Below, piece by piece: positions 42,564 through 50,355 of a stretch of 64,000 nt of DNA. Source of the stretch: Thiogranum sp963752745. Lineage in GTDB: Bacteria; Pseudomonadota; Gammaproteobacteria; DSM-19610. Both the position numbers and the translations under genes were made by a program. How positions within the stretch are numbered: position 1 is the stretch's first letter; the number at the start of each line of letters is the position of its first letter. The stretch lies in contig CAVWAK010000030.1 of NCBI GenBank assembly GCA_963752745.1, positions 1 through 64,000 of the forward strand. The letters are read 5' to 3'. The notes beneath the pieces are model-generated. The model did not search any database. It saw nothing but the letters and a program-made list of their open reading frames with translations, and was not told the origin of the DNA.

Positions 42564-43406
42564 TTAGAGTTTGAGGGGGCTTTCATAGCCCTGCTGAGGC
42601 TGGCTGGCAGGTGGCGCCGTCATCGGCATCAAAGCCTGTTCCTCGCCAAACAGTATTGACTTCACGCCTGCAACTACCTCTTGCATTTCCGGTGTGATGG
42701 TTCCGAACGACTGGTTCAGCTGCTCCATCAGGGTGGCTCGGCTGATCTCCTCACGGGTGCGTGCGATCAGACTTGAGGTTTCCTGCATGTCGAGGTAGAT
42801 GTCCGACGCAATCACTGCCAGCGAGGAGTTGACCTCGCCACCGGAACGGGCCACCAGCTGGTAATATTGATGGAACCGATCGCTGAGCCGCATTCCGGAA
42901 CGTCCGCGCAGCGCTGGTCGGTCGGTGTTGGTCCCGCTTTCGGATTGCGCGCCAACCAGGAGCTCCTGCAAGGCCCAGGACGTCTTTTTCTGACCGAGCT
43001 CCCGGCGTATACGCTTCTCGAGGCTGGAAGAGGTGCTGTTGACGGCTGTTTCCATCTCCGGCAGCTTGTCCCCCATGATGTTCAGCATCTCGAGGTAGCT
43101 GTTACCCATTTGCCTGGCGATCTGTTCACAACCGGGGTCGCCCTCGTTGCCTTCACATTTACTTTCTACATAGAGTGTTTGTTGTTCATCGAGACGGGCT
43201 ATGACTCCCTGCAGGCCGGTTTCCATCTCTGCTGCAACGTTACCCGTATGCTTGATCTCTTCCAGCACGGTGGTCGGAAACAGTTTGATTGTTGGTGCCT
43301 GCGAACCCGCATAAACGGCCATTGGCATCAACAGCAGGCATCCGCCCATCAGCTGTCTGACAAATTTCCGTTTGTACTCCCGGTCATGAATCGTTTTGGT
43401 TTTCAT
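42564..43406 (-). CDS. Exported helical protein, first gene of the motor-like operon
   Basis: 280 residues from ATG 43406, which follows an AGAGG site. A signal peptide (about 18-34, ending VYAGS) precedes an almost all-helical mature protein (LEEIKHTGNVAAEMETGLQG, then SGMRLSDRFHQYYQLVARSG). It has the look of periplasmic helical-bundle proteins. One pair of Cys lies at ESKCEGNEGDPGCEQ. No family is recognised. It heads eight co-directional genes with overlaps or gaps of at most 26 bp. The promoter should lie in 43407-43630, shared with the divergent NYN gene. Confidence 0.7.
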   Translation of the reverse strand: MKTKTIHDREYKRKFVRQLMGGCLLLMPMAVYAGSQAPTIKLFPTTVLEEIKHTGNVAAEMETGLQGVIARLDEQQTLYVESKCEGNEGDPGCEQIARQMGNSYLEMLNIMGDKLPEMETAVNSTSSSLEKRIRRELGQKKTSWALQELLVGAQSESGTNTDRPALRGRSGMRLSDRFHQYYQLVARSGGEVNSSLAVIASDIYLDMQETSSLIARTREEISRATLMEQLNQSFGTITPEMQEVVAGVKSILFGEEQALMPMTAPPASQPQQGYESPLKL

Positions 43407-43534
43407 TGGGATGCCTCTTTGCAGTAACGCATTCTGGATTGACCTCGATGCACACACGGTGCACCCTCTGGAGTATGAATATACGAAAGGTTTCCTGAAC
43501 AGAACCTGAACGGGACTGTCAGCTCGAGCGTGGT

Positions 43535-43597
43535 AAAGGGGTCAGTACCCTTTTCAAGGCCCTGAAGTTCAAAAGTTAAAGGGTACTGGCCCCTTTT
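43535..43597. repeat. Palindromic GGGTACTGACCCC element in a divergent promoter region
   Basis: AAAGGGGTCAGTACCCTTTT and AAAGGGTACTGGCCCCTTTT form 20-base arms with one mismatch around about 23 nt. The arms are the same repeat that flanks the MddA-like fragment. It lies between the operon start at 43406 and the NYN gene at 43636, where it could affect both promoters. Confidence 0.8.
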
Positions 43598-43635
43598 TGC
43601 TCGTGTAATATGGGTGGTGAGAAAAAGGAGCATGA

Positions 43636-44442
43636 ATGAACGAAAAATCAGAAACCCGGAATATGGCGCTGTTCTGCGATTTCGAGAATGTTGCCCTCGG
43701 TGTGCGCGACGAAAAATACGACGCCTTTGACATCCAGAAGGTGCTGGAGCGCCTGCTGCTCAAGGGCAACATTGTTGTCAAGAAAGCCTACTGCGACTGG
43801 GATCGTTACAAGGAGTTCAAGGCCCCCATGCACGAGGCGGCTTTTGAGTTGATCGAGATCCCCCATGTGCGCCAGTCCGGAAAGAACTCGGCTGATATCC
43901 GCATGGTCGTCGATGCCCTGGACCTGTGTTACACCAAGCTGCATGTCGACACCTTTGTCATCATCAGCGGCGATTCGGACTTTTCGCCCCTGGTCAGCAA
44001 GCTGCGGGAAAACAACAAGGTGGTCATCGGGGTCGGCGTGAAGAATTCCACCTCAGACCTGCTGATTGCCAACTGCGATGAGTTTATCTTCTACGATGAC
44101 CTGGTGCGCGAGTCCGGCAAGCCGCGCCGCGCCCGGCGCAAGTCTTCCGCAAAGAAGGTGGGCAAGAAGAATGCTGTGAAGACCGAGGACGACAAGCAGC
44201 AGGATGCGCTGGACCTGGTCGTGGAGACTATCGAAGCCCTGTTCAAGGAACGCGGTGCAGAGGAGAAGGTATGGGGCTCGATGGTCAAGCAGACCCTGAA
44301 GCGCCGCAAGCCGGGTTTCGACGAGACTTATCATGGCTTCCGTACCTTCGGCCAGTTGCTCGAAGAGGCCCAGGCGCGCAAGCTGATCACACTGGTGCTG
44401 GACGATAAGTCGGGCGGGTATATCATCAAGAGCCTGGAATAG
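43636..44442 (+). CDS. NYN-domain ribonuclease-like protein with OST-HTH/LOTUS C-terminus
   Basis: 268 residues. The N-terminal NYN (PIN-like) domain has metal-binding acidic motifs CDFENVA (Asp15), NSADIRMVVDALD and IISGDSDFSPLV. The middle is basic (RRARRKSSAKKVGKKNAVK), suited to nucleic-acid contact. The C-terminus (about 195-268, VWGSMVKQTLKRRKPGFDET onward) matches an OST-HTH/LOTUS domain that binds RNA. The combination is the LabA/DUF88 architecture. An RNA-processing or decay role is likely. AAGGAG precedes the ATG. Possibly co-transcribed with the HD and MazG genes that follow. Confidence 0.9.
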   Translation: MNEKSETRNMALFCDFENVALGVRDEKYDAFDIQKVLERLLLKGNIVVKKAYCDWDRYKEFKAPMHEAAFELIEIPHVRQSGKNSADIRMVVDALDLCYTKLHVDTFVIISGDSDFSPLVSKLRENNKVVIGVGVKNSTSDLLIANCDEFIFYDDLVRESGKPRRARRKSSAKKVGKKNAVKTEDDKQQDALDLVVETIEALFKERGAEEKVWGSMVKQTLKRRKPGFDETYHGFRTFGQLLEEAQARKLITLVLDDKSGGYIIKSLE

Positions 44443-44490
44443 GGTGATTTGGACTGGATCCCCGGGTGTTAAATTGAAGGACTTCATTTG

Positions 44491-45027
44491 ATGTTTGCCG
44501 AAAACGACCTGAAGTTACTTCTGAAAGCGCTGACATTTTCGGCTGCCAGGCACAAGGATCAACGTCGAAAAGATGTCGAGGCATCGCCCTATATCAACCA
44601 CCCGATTACGCTGGCCAACGTTCTCTGCAACGAGGGTCACGTCACTGACATTGAGGTCATCTGCGGTGCCCTGTTGCACGATACAGTAGAGGACACGGAT
44701 ACCGAGCCGGAGGAACTCGAGGCGGAATTCGGTAGGGCGATCCGTGACATCGTCATGGAAGTCACCGATGACAAGACCCTGCCCAGCCATGAACGCAAGC
44801 AAGCCCAGATCAATCATGCTGCGGGTATCAGCGATAAGGCCAAACTCGTAAAGCTTGCAGACAAGATTTCCAACTTGCGTGATGTTGCGAATTGTCCGCC
44901 ACCGGACTGGAGTATGGAACGACGTCGCGAATACTTCGATTGGGCCAGGGCAGTGATCGATGGCTTGCGCGGCGTCGATGCAGAGTTAGAAGCGGTTTTC
45001 GATGCGGCCTATTCAAACAGGCCGTAA
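44491..45027 (+). CDS. Small HD-domain hydrolase, ppGpp-hydrolase-like (Mesh1/SpoT-N type)
   Basis: 178 residues containing only the HD phosphohydrolase domain. KDQRRKDVEASPYINHP gives the N-terminal RKD/YINHP motif, GALLHDTVEDTDTEPEEL the catalytic HDxVED, and KLADKISNLRDV the KLADxxxN motif. All are conserved in the hydrolase half of RelA/SpoT. There is no synthetase or TGS domain, as in small alarmone hydrolases. It should hydrolyse (p)ppGpp or a related nucleotide. ATG 44491 follows TTG 44488 and is taken as the start. Confidence 0.88.
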   Translation: MFAENDLKLLLKALTFSAARHKDQRRKDVEASPYINHPITLANVLCNEGHVTDIEVICGALLHDTVEDTDTEPEELEAEFGRAIRDIVMEVTDDKTLPSHERKQAQINHAAGISDKAKLVKLADKISNLRDVANCPPPDWSMERRREYFDWARAVIDGLRGVDAELEAVFDAAYSNRP

Positions 45028-45060
45028 AGCAGAAAATGATTGTCAACGACCCGTAAACCC

Positions 45061-45411
45061 ATGACTGATGAATTGAAGCAATTAAAACAACGATTACGTG
45101 ATTTCGCTAAAGCGCGTGACTGGGATCAATTCCATTCGCCAAAGAACCTGTCGATGGCGCTCATTGCAGAGGCGGCAGAGCTGGTGGAACATTTTCAATG
45201 GTTGACTGAACAGCAGAGCAATGAGCTAACCAGCGACAAGTTGCTGGAAGTTGAGCAGGAAATCGCAGATATCCAGATTTACCTGATAAGAATTGCCGAT
45301 AAGCTGGGTATCAATGTGCTGGATGCTGTCCAGAAAAAGATCGCTCTGAATGAAGTGAAGTACCCGGCAGACAAGGTTCGCGGAAGTTCAAAGAAATATA
45401 CGGAATACTAG
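45061..45411 (+). CDS. MazG-like nucleotide pyrophosphohydrolase (RS21-C6/dCTPase type)
   Basis: 116 residues of the all-alpha NTP pyrophosphatase fold. NLSMALIAEAAELVEHFQWL supplies the E-x-x-E metal site, EIADIQIYLIRIADKLG the E-x-x-D site, and NEVKYPADKVRGSSKKYTEY is the characteristic tail. It hydrolyses nucleoside triphosphates to monophosphates, often dCTP or modified forms. It lies 33 bp after the HD gene, so both may act on nucleotide pools. A TTG at 45040 is an alternative start. Confidence 0.9.
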   Translation: MTDELKQLKQRLRDFAKARDWDQFHSPKNLSMALIAEAAELVEHFQWLTEQQSNELTSDKLLEVEQEIADIQIYLIRIADKLGINVLDAVQKKIALNEVKYPADKVRGSSKKYTEY

Positions 45412-45436
45412 CAAGGTACTGCTCGACTATTTATTC

Positions 45437-46177
45437 ATGGGTAGCACGCTCGTCATACAGTCTCACCGTTCGCCGTTACCCTGGCCCTGGATAGCTCGCT
45501 GCCTTGATTCCGTGCGTCTCTGGTGCGAGATGAACGGGTATGAATATCGTTTTATGGGTGACGAGCTTTTTGACTGCCTGCCCGCAATACTGCTTGAGAA
45601 AACACAGCATCAACGGGTGATCGCAACCGATCTCGCGCGATTGCTGACCCTTCAGAATGCTCTGGAAAGAGGGTATGAAACGGTTATCTGGATAGATGCG
45701 GATTTTCTGATTTTTAACCCATCAGCATTTTCTGTTCCGGATGATGCCTGTGCGCTTGGTCGTGAGGTGTGGGTGCAGCAGGACAAACACGGCAATTTGA
45801 AAAGTTATAAAAAGATTCACAATGCGTTCCTGATGTTTAGAACGGGTAACAGTTTCCTGGATTTCTACGCCGACACGGCGCAGCGTTTGTTGACCCGGAA
45901 CCGGGGGCCGGTACCGCCGCAATTTATTGGCCCCAAGTTATTAACGGCGTTGCACAATGTGGCCAGTTTACCGGTTCTGGAGACTGCGGGAATGTTAAGC
46001 CCGATGGTGATCAGGGACATGCTTGCGGGTGAGGGGCCTGCTCTTGACCTGTTTCTCAAGCATTCACCACAATCCATCGCTGCGGCCAACCTTTGTATCT
46101 CCAGCTGCGAGAGAGATGAAATTACCGGGGAGGATATGGAATGCCTCATCGATGGTTTGCTGGGCAACACAGCCTGA
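45437..46177 (+). CDS. Sugar-nucleotide-transferase-like protein with DxD motif
   Basis: 246 residues with a GT-A-like layout. An N-terminal TLVIQSHRSPLPWPWIARCL strand and helix precede a central WIDADFLIFNP with the DxD metal site (about residues 96-100). An NAFLMFRTGNSFLDFY segment then resembles GMA12/MNN10- or glycogenin-like transferases. No signal peptide or membrane segment is seen. Donor and acceptor are unknown. It starts 25 bp after the MazG gene. Confidence 0.65.
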   Translation: MGSTLVIQSHRSPLPWPWIARCLDSVRLWCEMNGYEYRFMGDELFDCLPAILLEKTQHQRVIATDLARLLTLQNALERGYETVIWIDADFLIFNPSAFSVPDDACALGREVWVQQDKHGNLKSYKKIHNAFLMFRTGNSFLDFYADTAQRLLTRNRGPVPPQFIGPKLLTALHNVASLPVLETAGMLSPMVIRDMLAGEGPALDLFLKHSPQSIAAANLCISSCERDEITGEDMECLIDGLLGNTA

Positions 46178-46304
46178 TACCGCGCTATTTAATCCCCGCA
46201 TGACGGTAGTCACGATTATGGCGGTCTTTAACCTGCTCTATCCGGTATGGAGTATTTGAAGCAAGGGGGTAGCGAAGATGGGTTCTTTGAAGTTCCGGGT
46301 TGAA

Positions 46305-46865
46305 TCAGGGCATTTTGCTCCGCAGTATCGAGTTAATAATGTCTGTGGCATTTTCCAGTTGGCGAACACGTTTCCATAACATGTCCGGAGAATTCGCATA
46401 GATGGCGAGCAATTCATCCGCTGGCACCCAGACCAGCTCGCGCCGTTTCTTGAACCTGCCGACCCGGTCTTCCGCCCATGCGCGGTTCATTTCCTCAACG
46501 TCCCGGTATGGAAATTCGATAAAAAATGTTCTCCATTGTTTGGGTTTGATCGGGTTTCCCGGCGCGCGCTGACACCACCAGTCCGGGTATGTCGCCAGGG
46601 TCTGTTCAAAAACAGCTGCAACGATCGGGATCTGCTGCTTCACGCTTTCAACGGAGCGGCTGGCCTGTTGCACATTGTCGGAGAAATACATTGTTTCGGT
46701 TTCTTCGACAAATTCCCGTACGGCTGTCTCCCGGTATCCTTCGCCGGGCCCCTGGCCGCCACCGAAGTCGATAAAGTGGCCCACCTTTCGCCCCGAAAAA
46801 GTAGTTTGAAACAGGAAGCTGACGTCGTTGCCTCGCACAGTAAAGGGTATTACGCCTGCGCCCAC
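46305..46865 (-). CDS. NUDIX hydrolase
   Basis: 186 residues with a clear NUDIX box, GGGQGPGEGYRETAVREFVE followed by E (Gx5Ex7REUxEE), near residues 36-56. Only a short strand precedes the box and a longer helical part (to WKRVRQLENATDIINSIL) follows. Substrates in this family are nucleoside-diphosphate-linked compounds. The frame stays open a little upstream of the GTG start, so the N-terminus may be somewhat longer. Transcribed opposite to its neighbours. Confidence 0.88.
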   Translation of the reverse strand: MGAGVIPFTVRGNDVSFLFQTTFSGRKVGHFIDFGGGQGPGEGYRETAVREFVEETETMYFSDNVQQASRSVESVKQQIPIVAAVFEQTLATYPDWWCQRAPGNPIKPKQWRTFFIEFPYRDVEEMNRAWAEDRVGRFKKRRELVWVPADELLAIYANSPDMLWKRVRQLENATDIINSILRSKMP

Positions 46866-47049
46866 TTGATACCTCGCATTACCGACAATGTTGAAGTTTA
46901 TTGCAGATTAACTGGCTTTACGGGATGCTATGTCAGTATAGGCCATCCAGCTTAAAAGGGACGTGCTGTCACCTGAAAGCCCCGCGTTTGGTCTATAGTT
47001 GCCTGTGTGGCAGGACGATCGTGTATACGTGATCTGGTGGAGCATTCTG

Positions 47050-47625
47050 ATGCGATACAGGCGTGTGGCTTTAATCATGTTCTTGTTTTTCTTTCACTGG
47101 CTGTTGTTGGCTTGTGGACCCATGACGATCAGGGATGCGACCAAACAATCGTACATCCCCATCCAGGGCTGGATGATTGATCTGCACCAGGACGTCGTCA
47201 TTCCACCCCACCGCACACGTACGTTTTTCCAGCAAGGCAGATTGTTATACGGGATCAATGAATTGGAGCCACACTGTCAGTTGAGGGTTCGGGATATTTC
47301 AGAACAGCAGCAAACCGTTCATGCTGACCTTTTCAGTGTTGATAATGTGTTCGGGGCGCTTGACCAGATTGTCTCCCATGACCGTATTCGGCTGGCCTCG
47401 ACCGGTGACATTGTTGTCGCGGGCGGTGGCGGAAATGGCGATGGCAATGGTGAAAGCAGACAGATGTATTTTTACTTCATGGAGTTGAATTCTGCAAAGC
47501 AGCCGAATGTTTCCTACCTGGTATGCGGAGGCGCACTTGATGATCCGGCTTTTGCCGAGTACCCCACGATTCAGGAGATTCGCGTAGCACTGGGTGACAA
47601 CGCAACACTGATATTACCGGATTGA
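47050..47625 (+). CDS. Lipoprotein of unknown function
   Basis: 191 residues with a long hydrophobic signal and lipobox LLAC (Cys22). The mature region is beta-rich (QGWMIDLHQDVVIPPHRTRT, MYFYFMELNSAKQPNVSYLV) with a Gly-rich loop (VVAGGGGNGDGNG) and two Cys. No family is recognised. ATG 47050 is used because the signal sequence starts there; an upstream in-frame start would add a poor leader. Confidence 0.68.
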   Translation: MRYRRVALIMFLFFFHWLLLACGPMTIRDATKQSYIPIQGWMIDLHQDVVIPPHRTRTFFQQGRLLYGINELEPHCQLRVRDISEQQQTVHADLFSVDNVFGALDQIVSHDRIRLASTGDIVVAGGGGNGDGNGESRQMYFYFMELNSAKQPNVSYLVCGGALDDPAFAEYPTIQEIRVALGDNATLILPD

Positions 47626-47721
47626 GAAATTAAAACTGTGCGGTGATAAATCCTTATTATTTGTAACCACCACGTTTAGTCTTTATTCTGTTGCAAGGCG
47701 CCATAATTCCAAACAGGCAGT

Positions 47722-48603
47722 ATGAACCGCAAGTCTGAAAAGCCCGCATTTTGCCGATATGTATTCCTGTTGGTGTTTATTGTTTCTGGCTTCGGGCAGG
47801 TTTTCGCTGCAAGCGAACAGACAGAACCCCTCAACGATGTGAAGCCGCTATGGGAAGTCGGTGTCGGTGGCTTTGCGGGCTGGATCCCCGACTATCCTGC
47901 AGCCGGACAAAATACCGTTCGCGCGCTCGCCGTTCCCTACGTTGTCTATCGTGGTGACATCTTGCGTGTGGGTGGCGAAGAGAACCGGGGGGCGGTAAGT
48001 GGCCGCTTCTTTCATGACGACAAGTTTGAATTCGATATCAGCCTTAGCGCTGCTTTTCCTGTCGATTCAGGGAGCAACAACGCGCGTCGCGATATGCCGG
48101 ACCTGGATTTTCTCTTCGGTATCGGTCCGCAACTGATATTCAAGTTAATCAACGAGCCTGACCAGAGGCTGAATTTCAAGTTGCAGGCGCGTGCTGTCTA
48201 TTCGACAGATTTTTCATCGATTGACGGTCGTGGTTACGTGTTTAACCCGAAGCTGAATTACACCCGTGAACATCTCACTGACCTGAACCTGAAGGTATCC
48301 ACCAGCGTGGGCCCCGTTTTTGCCACTGAAAAACTGATGGACTACTTTTATACGGTAGACCCGGAATTCGTTACGCCTTCGCGCCCGGCTTATGATGCCG
48401 ATGCCGGTTATCTCGGGACTAATCTCTCGCTTGGCGTTTCAAAGCGGTTCAACAGCCGGTTTCGCCTGATTCTCGGTACCCGGCTCGGCATCCATAACGG
48501 CGCCACCAATGACGACAGCCCCTTGTTCAAGGATAAGTTGAATGTGGGTGTTTTTACGGCTTTCGCCTGGTCTTTTGCCCACAGTAAGGAGCCTGCCCGA
48601 TGA
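47722..48603 (+). CDS. MipA/OmpV family outer-membrane protein
   Basis: 293 residues with a signal peptide (about 1-29, ending QVFAAS). A beta-barrel pattern of alternating aromatic strands follows (WEVGVGGFAGWIPDYPAAGQ, then a GPQLIFKL strand, KLNYTREHL and TAFAWSFAHS at the end). MipA/OmpV proteins are linked to envelope scaffolding and osmotic or antimicrobial responses. It appears monocistronic. Confidence 0.85.
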   Translation: MNRKSEKPAFCRYVFLLVFIVSGFGQVFAASEQTEPLNDVKPLWEVGVGGFAGWIPDYPAAGQNTVRALAVPYVVYRGDILRVGGEENRGAVSGRFFHDDKFEFDISLSAAFPVDSGSNNARRDMPDLDFLFGIGPQLIFKLINEPDQRLNFKLQARAVYSTDFSSIDGRGYVFNPKLNYTREHLTDLNLKVSTSVGPVFATEKLMDYFYTVDPEFVTPSRPAYDADAGYLGTNLSLGVSKRFNSRFRLILGTRLGIHNGATNDDSPLFKDKLNVGVFTAFAWSFAHSKEPAR

Positions 48604-48700
48604 ATAGGGTTACCTCGCTATAGCGGTTAAAAACCGCATACCCAGTTGATTGGTGATCTGTTAGATTACGCCCCCCACATACCGATCAGCAGGGCAGATC

Positions 48701-49585
48701 ATGACCACCGAACAGAACCTCATCGACCAGTTAACCGCGACGGGGGACTACAAGGTGATCCGTCGCCTTAAGCCCGTCGACAGGTACCATGACGACACCG
48801 GCGCTGAAAAGCAGATCGGGGTCTACCTCGATACCGAGGCCACCGGCCTGAACCCGGACCTGGAAAAGGTCATTGAACTGGCCATGGTCCCCTTTGAATA
48901 CGATGCCGAGGGGCGCATTTATCGCATCCTCCCGGCCTACAATTCGCTCCAGGACCCCGGTATTCCCATCTCGCCATTCATCACCGGCATTACCGGTATC
49001 ACCGATGAGATGGTGGCGGGGCAGGCCATTGACCTGGACGAGGTCGCGCGTTTTCTTTCCGGGGCGTCGCTGGTGATTGCCCACAACGCTCGCTTCGACA
49101 GGCCGTTTGTCGAGTCGCTCTATCCGGGCTTCGAAAAGGTTGACTGGGCTTGCTCCATCGCTGACGTTAACTGGAACGAGGAAGGCTTCGAGGGTGTAAA
49201 ACTGGAGTACCTGGGCTACAAGTACGGCTTTTTCTACGAGGGGCACCGGGCAACCATCGACTGTCTTGCCGGGATCGAGCTGCTGAGCCAGACCTTACCC
49301 AGTGGTGAACGGGTCATGAAACGCCTGCTGGACAATGCCGGCCGGACGGATGTCCGTGTCTGGGCGGATCGTGCACCTTTCAACAAAAAGGACCAGCTCA
49401 AGCAGCGTGGCTATCGCTGGTCACCGGGTGGAGAGGGGGTTCGCAAGGCCTGGTACAAAGACCTCCCGGAAGATCAGGTCGATGCAGAGATGGCCTACCT
49501 CAACGCAGAGGTCTATCCAAAAGCTGTGGAAACGCTGCCGATGGACCGGTTTGACGCCAGGGCGCGATATTCACGACGGGTGTAG
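48701..49585 (+). CDS. DEDDh 3'-5' exonuclease (DnaQ-like) with DUF-type C-terminus
   Basis: 294 residues. The exonuclease domain (about 38-200) has ExoI YLDTEATGL (Asp and Glu), an ExoII region SLVIAHNARFDRPF, and ExoIII HRATIDCLAGIELL, completing DEDDh. The C-terminal 90 residues (KDQLKQRGYRWSPGGEGVRK, then AWYKDL) form a small domain common in stand-alone DnaQ-like proteins. It degrades DNA or RNA 3' ends. It precedes the ABC transporter gene by 26 bp, probably without functional link. Confidence 0.9.
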   Translation: MTTEQNLIDQLTATGDYKVIRRLKPVDRYHDDTGAEKQIGVYLDTEATGLNPDLEKVIELAMVPFEYDAEGRIYRILPAYNSLQDPGIPISPFITGITGITDEMVAGQAIDLDEVARFLSGASLVIAHNARFDRPFVESLYPGFEKVDWACSIADVNWNEEGFEGVKLEYLGYKYGFFYEGHRATIDCLAGIELLSQTLPSGERVMKRLLDNAGRTDVRVWADRAPFNKKDQLKQRGYRWSPGGEGVRKAWYKDLPEDQVDAEMAYLNAEVYPKAVETLPMDRFDARARYSRRV

Positions 49586-49611
49586 TCCACAACGATTGAC
49601 GGAGTAGCCTT

Positions 49612-50355
49612 ATGCCCCGGGACAAGCAAACCATGCACGAACCACTCGATGAAAAAGTCGTGTTTCATGTGCATGGCGTCACCAAGGTTTACCAGATGGG
49701 GGAGGTGCAGGTGCACGCCCTGCGCGGGGTGGATCTGGATTTATATCGTGGTGAGTTCACGGTACTGCTGGGTGCCTCTGGCAGTGGTAAATCCACGCTG
49801 TTGAATATACTCGGCGGGCTGGATACCCCGACGGAGGGGCATGTCTTTTATGGCGAACGTGATCTGACCCGTGCCACTGAGCGTGAGCTTACCCAATACC
49901 GGCGTAATCACGTCGGTTTTGTGTTTCAGTTTTATAATCTGATACCCAGTCTTACGGCGCGGGAAAATGTCGCCGTAGTGACGGAAATTGCAAATGCTCC
50001 CATGCAGCCGGTTGAAGCATTACGGCTGGTAGGCCTGGATGAGCGCATGGATCATTTTCCGGCCCAGCTTTCCGGCGGTGAACAGCAGCGGGTTGCCATC
50101 GCCCGCGCCATTGCCAAGAATCCCGACGTGTTGTTATGCGACGAACCGACCGGAGCGCTTGATTCCGAAACCGGCATCGTGGTGCTGGAAGCTTTGCAAC
50201 GTGTTAACCAGGCGTTGGGCACTACCACTGCTGTGATAACCCATAATGCCGGCATAGCACAAATGGCTGATCGAGTGATTCATCTGGCCGACGGCCGCAT
50301 CAGCCAGATGCATGTCAACCAGAGCAGGCTGGCTCCCGGCGAGCTCAGTTGGTGA
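49612..50355 (+). CDS. ABC transporter ATP-binding protein (MacB/LolD/DevA type)
   Basis: 247 residues with Walker A GASGSGKST (about 54-62), a Q-loop in FQFYNLIPSL, signature LSGGEQQRVAIARAI and Walker B VLLCDEPTGALD. These are standard for LolD/MacB-family ATPases that drive FtsX-type permeases. GGAG lies eight bases before the ATG. The following permease and membrane-fusion genes form its operon. Together they make a mechanotransmission-type efflux or lipoprotein/lipid export system. Confidence 0.95.
   Translation: MPRDKQTMHEPLDEKVVFHVHGVTKVYQMGEVQVHALRGVDLDLYRGEFTVLLGASGSGKSTLLNILGGLDTPTEGHVFYGERDLTRATERELTQYRRNHVGFVFQFYNLIPSLTARENVAVVTEIANAPMQPVEALRLVGLDERMDHFPAQLSGGEQQRVAIARAIAKNPDVLLCDEPTGALDSETGIVVLEALQRVNQALGTTTAVITHNAGIAQMADRVIHLADGRISQMHVNQSRLAPGELSW

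Noticed and set aside
37003..43406. Zorya-type antiphage system
   Set aside because: The motor-like pair is present, but no ZorC, ZorD or ZorE-like helicase or nuclease is. The neighbours are exported wall proteins, and the coiled coil is placed in the periplasm.
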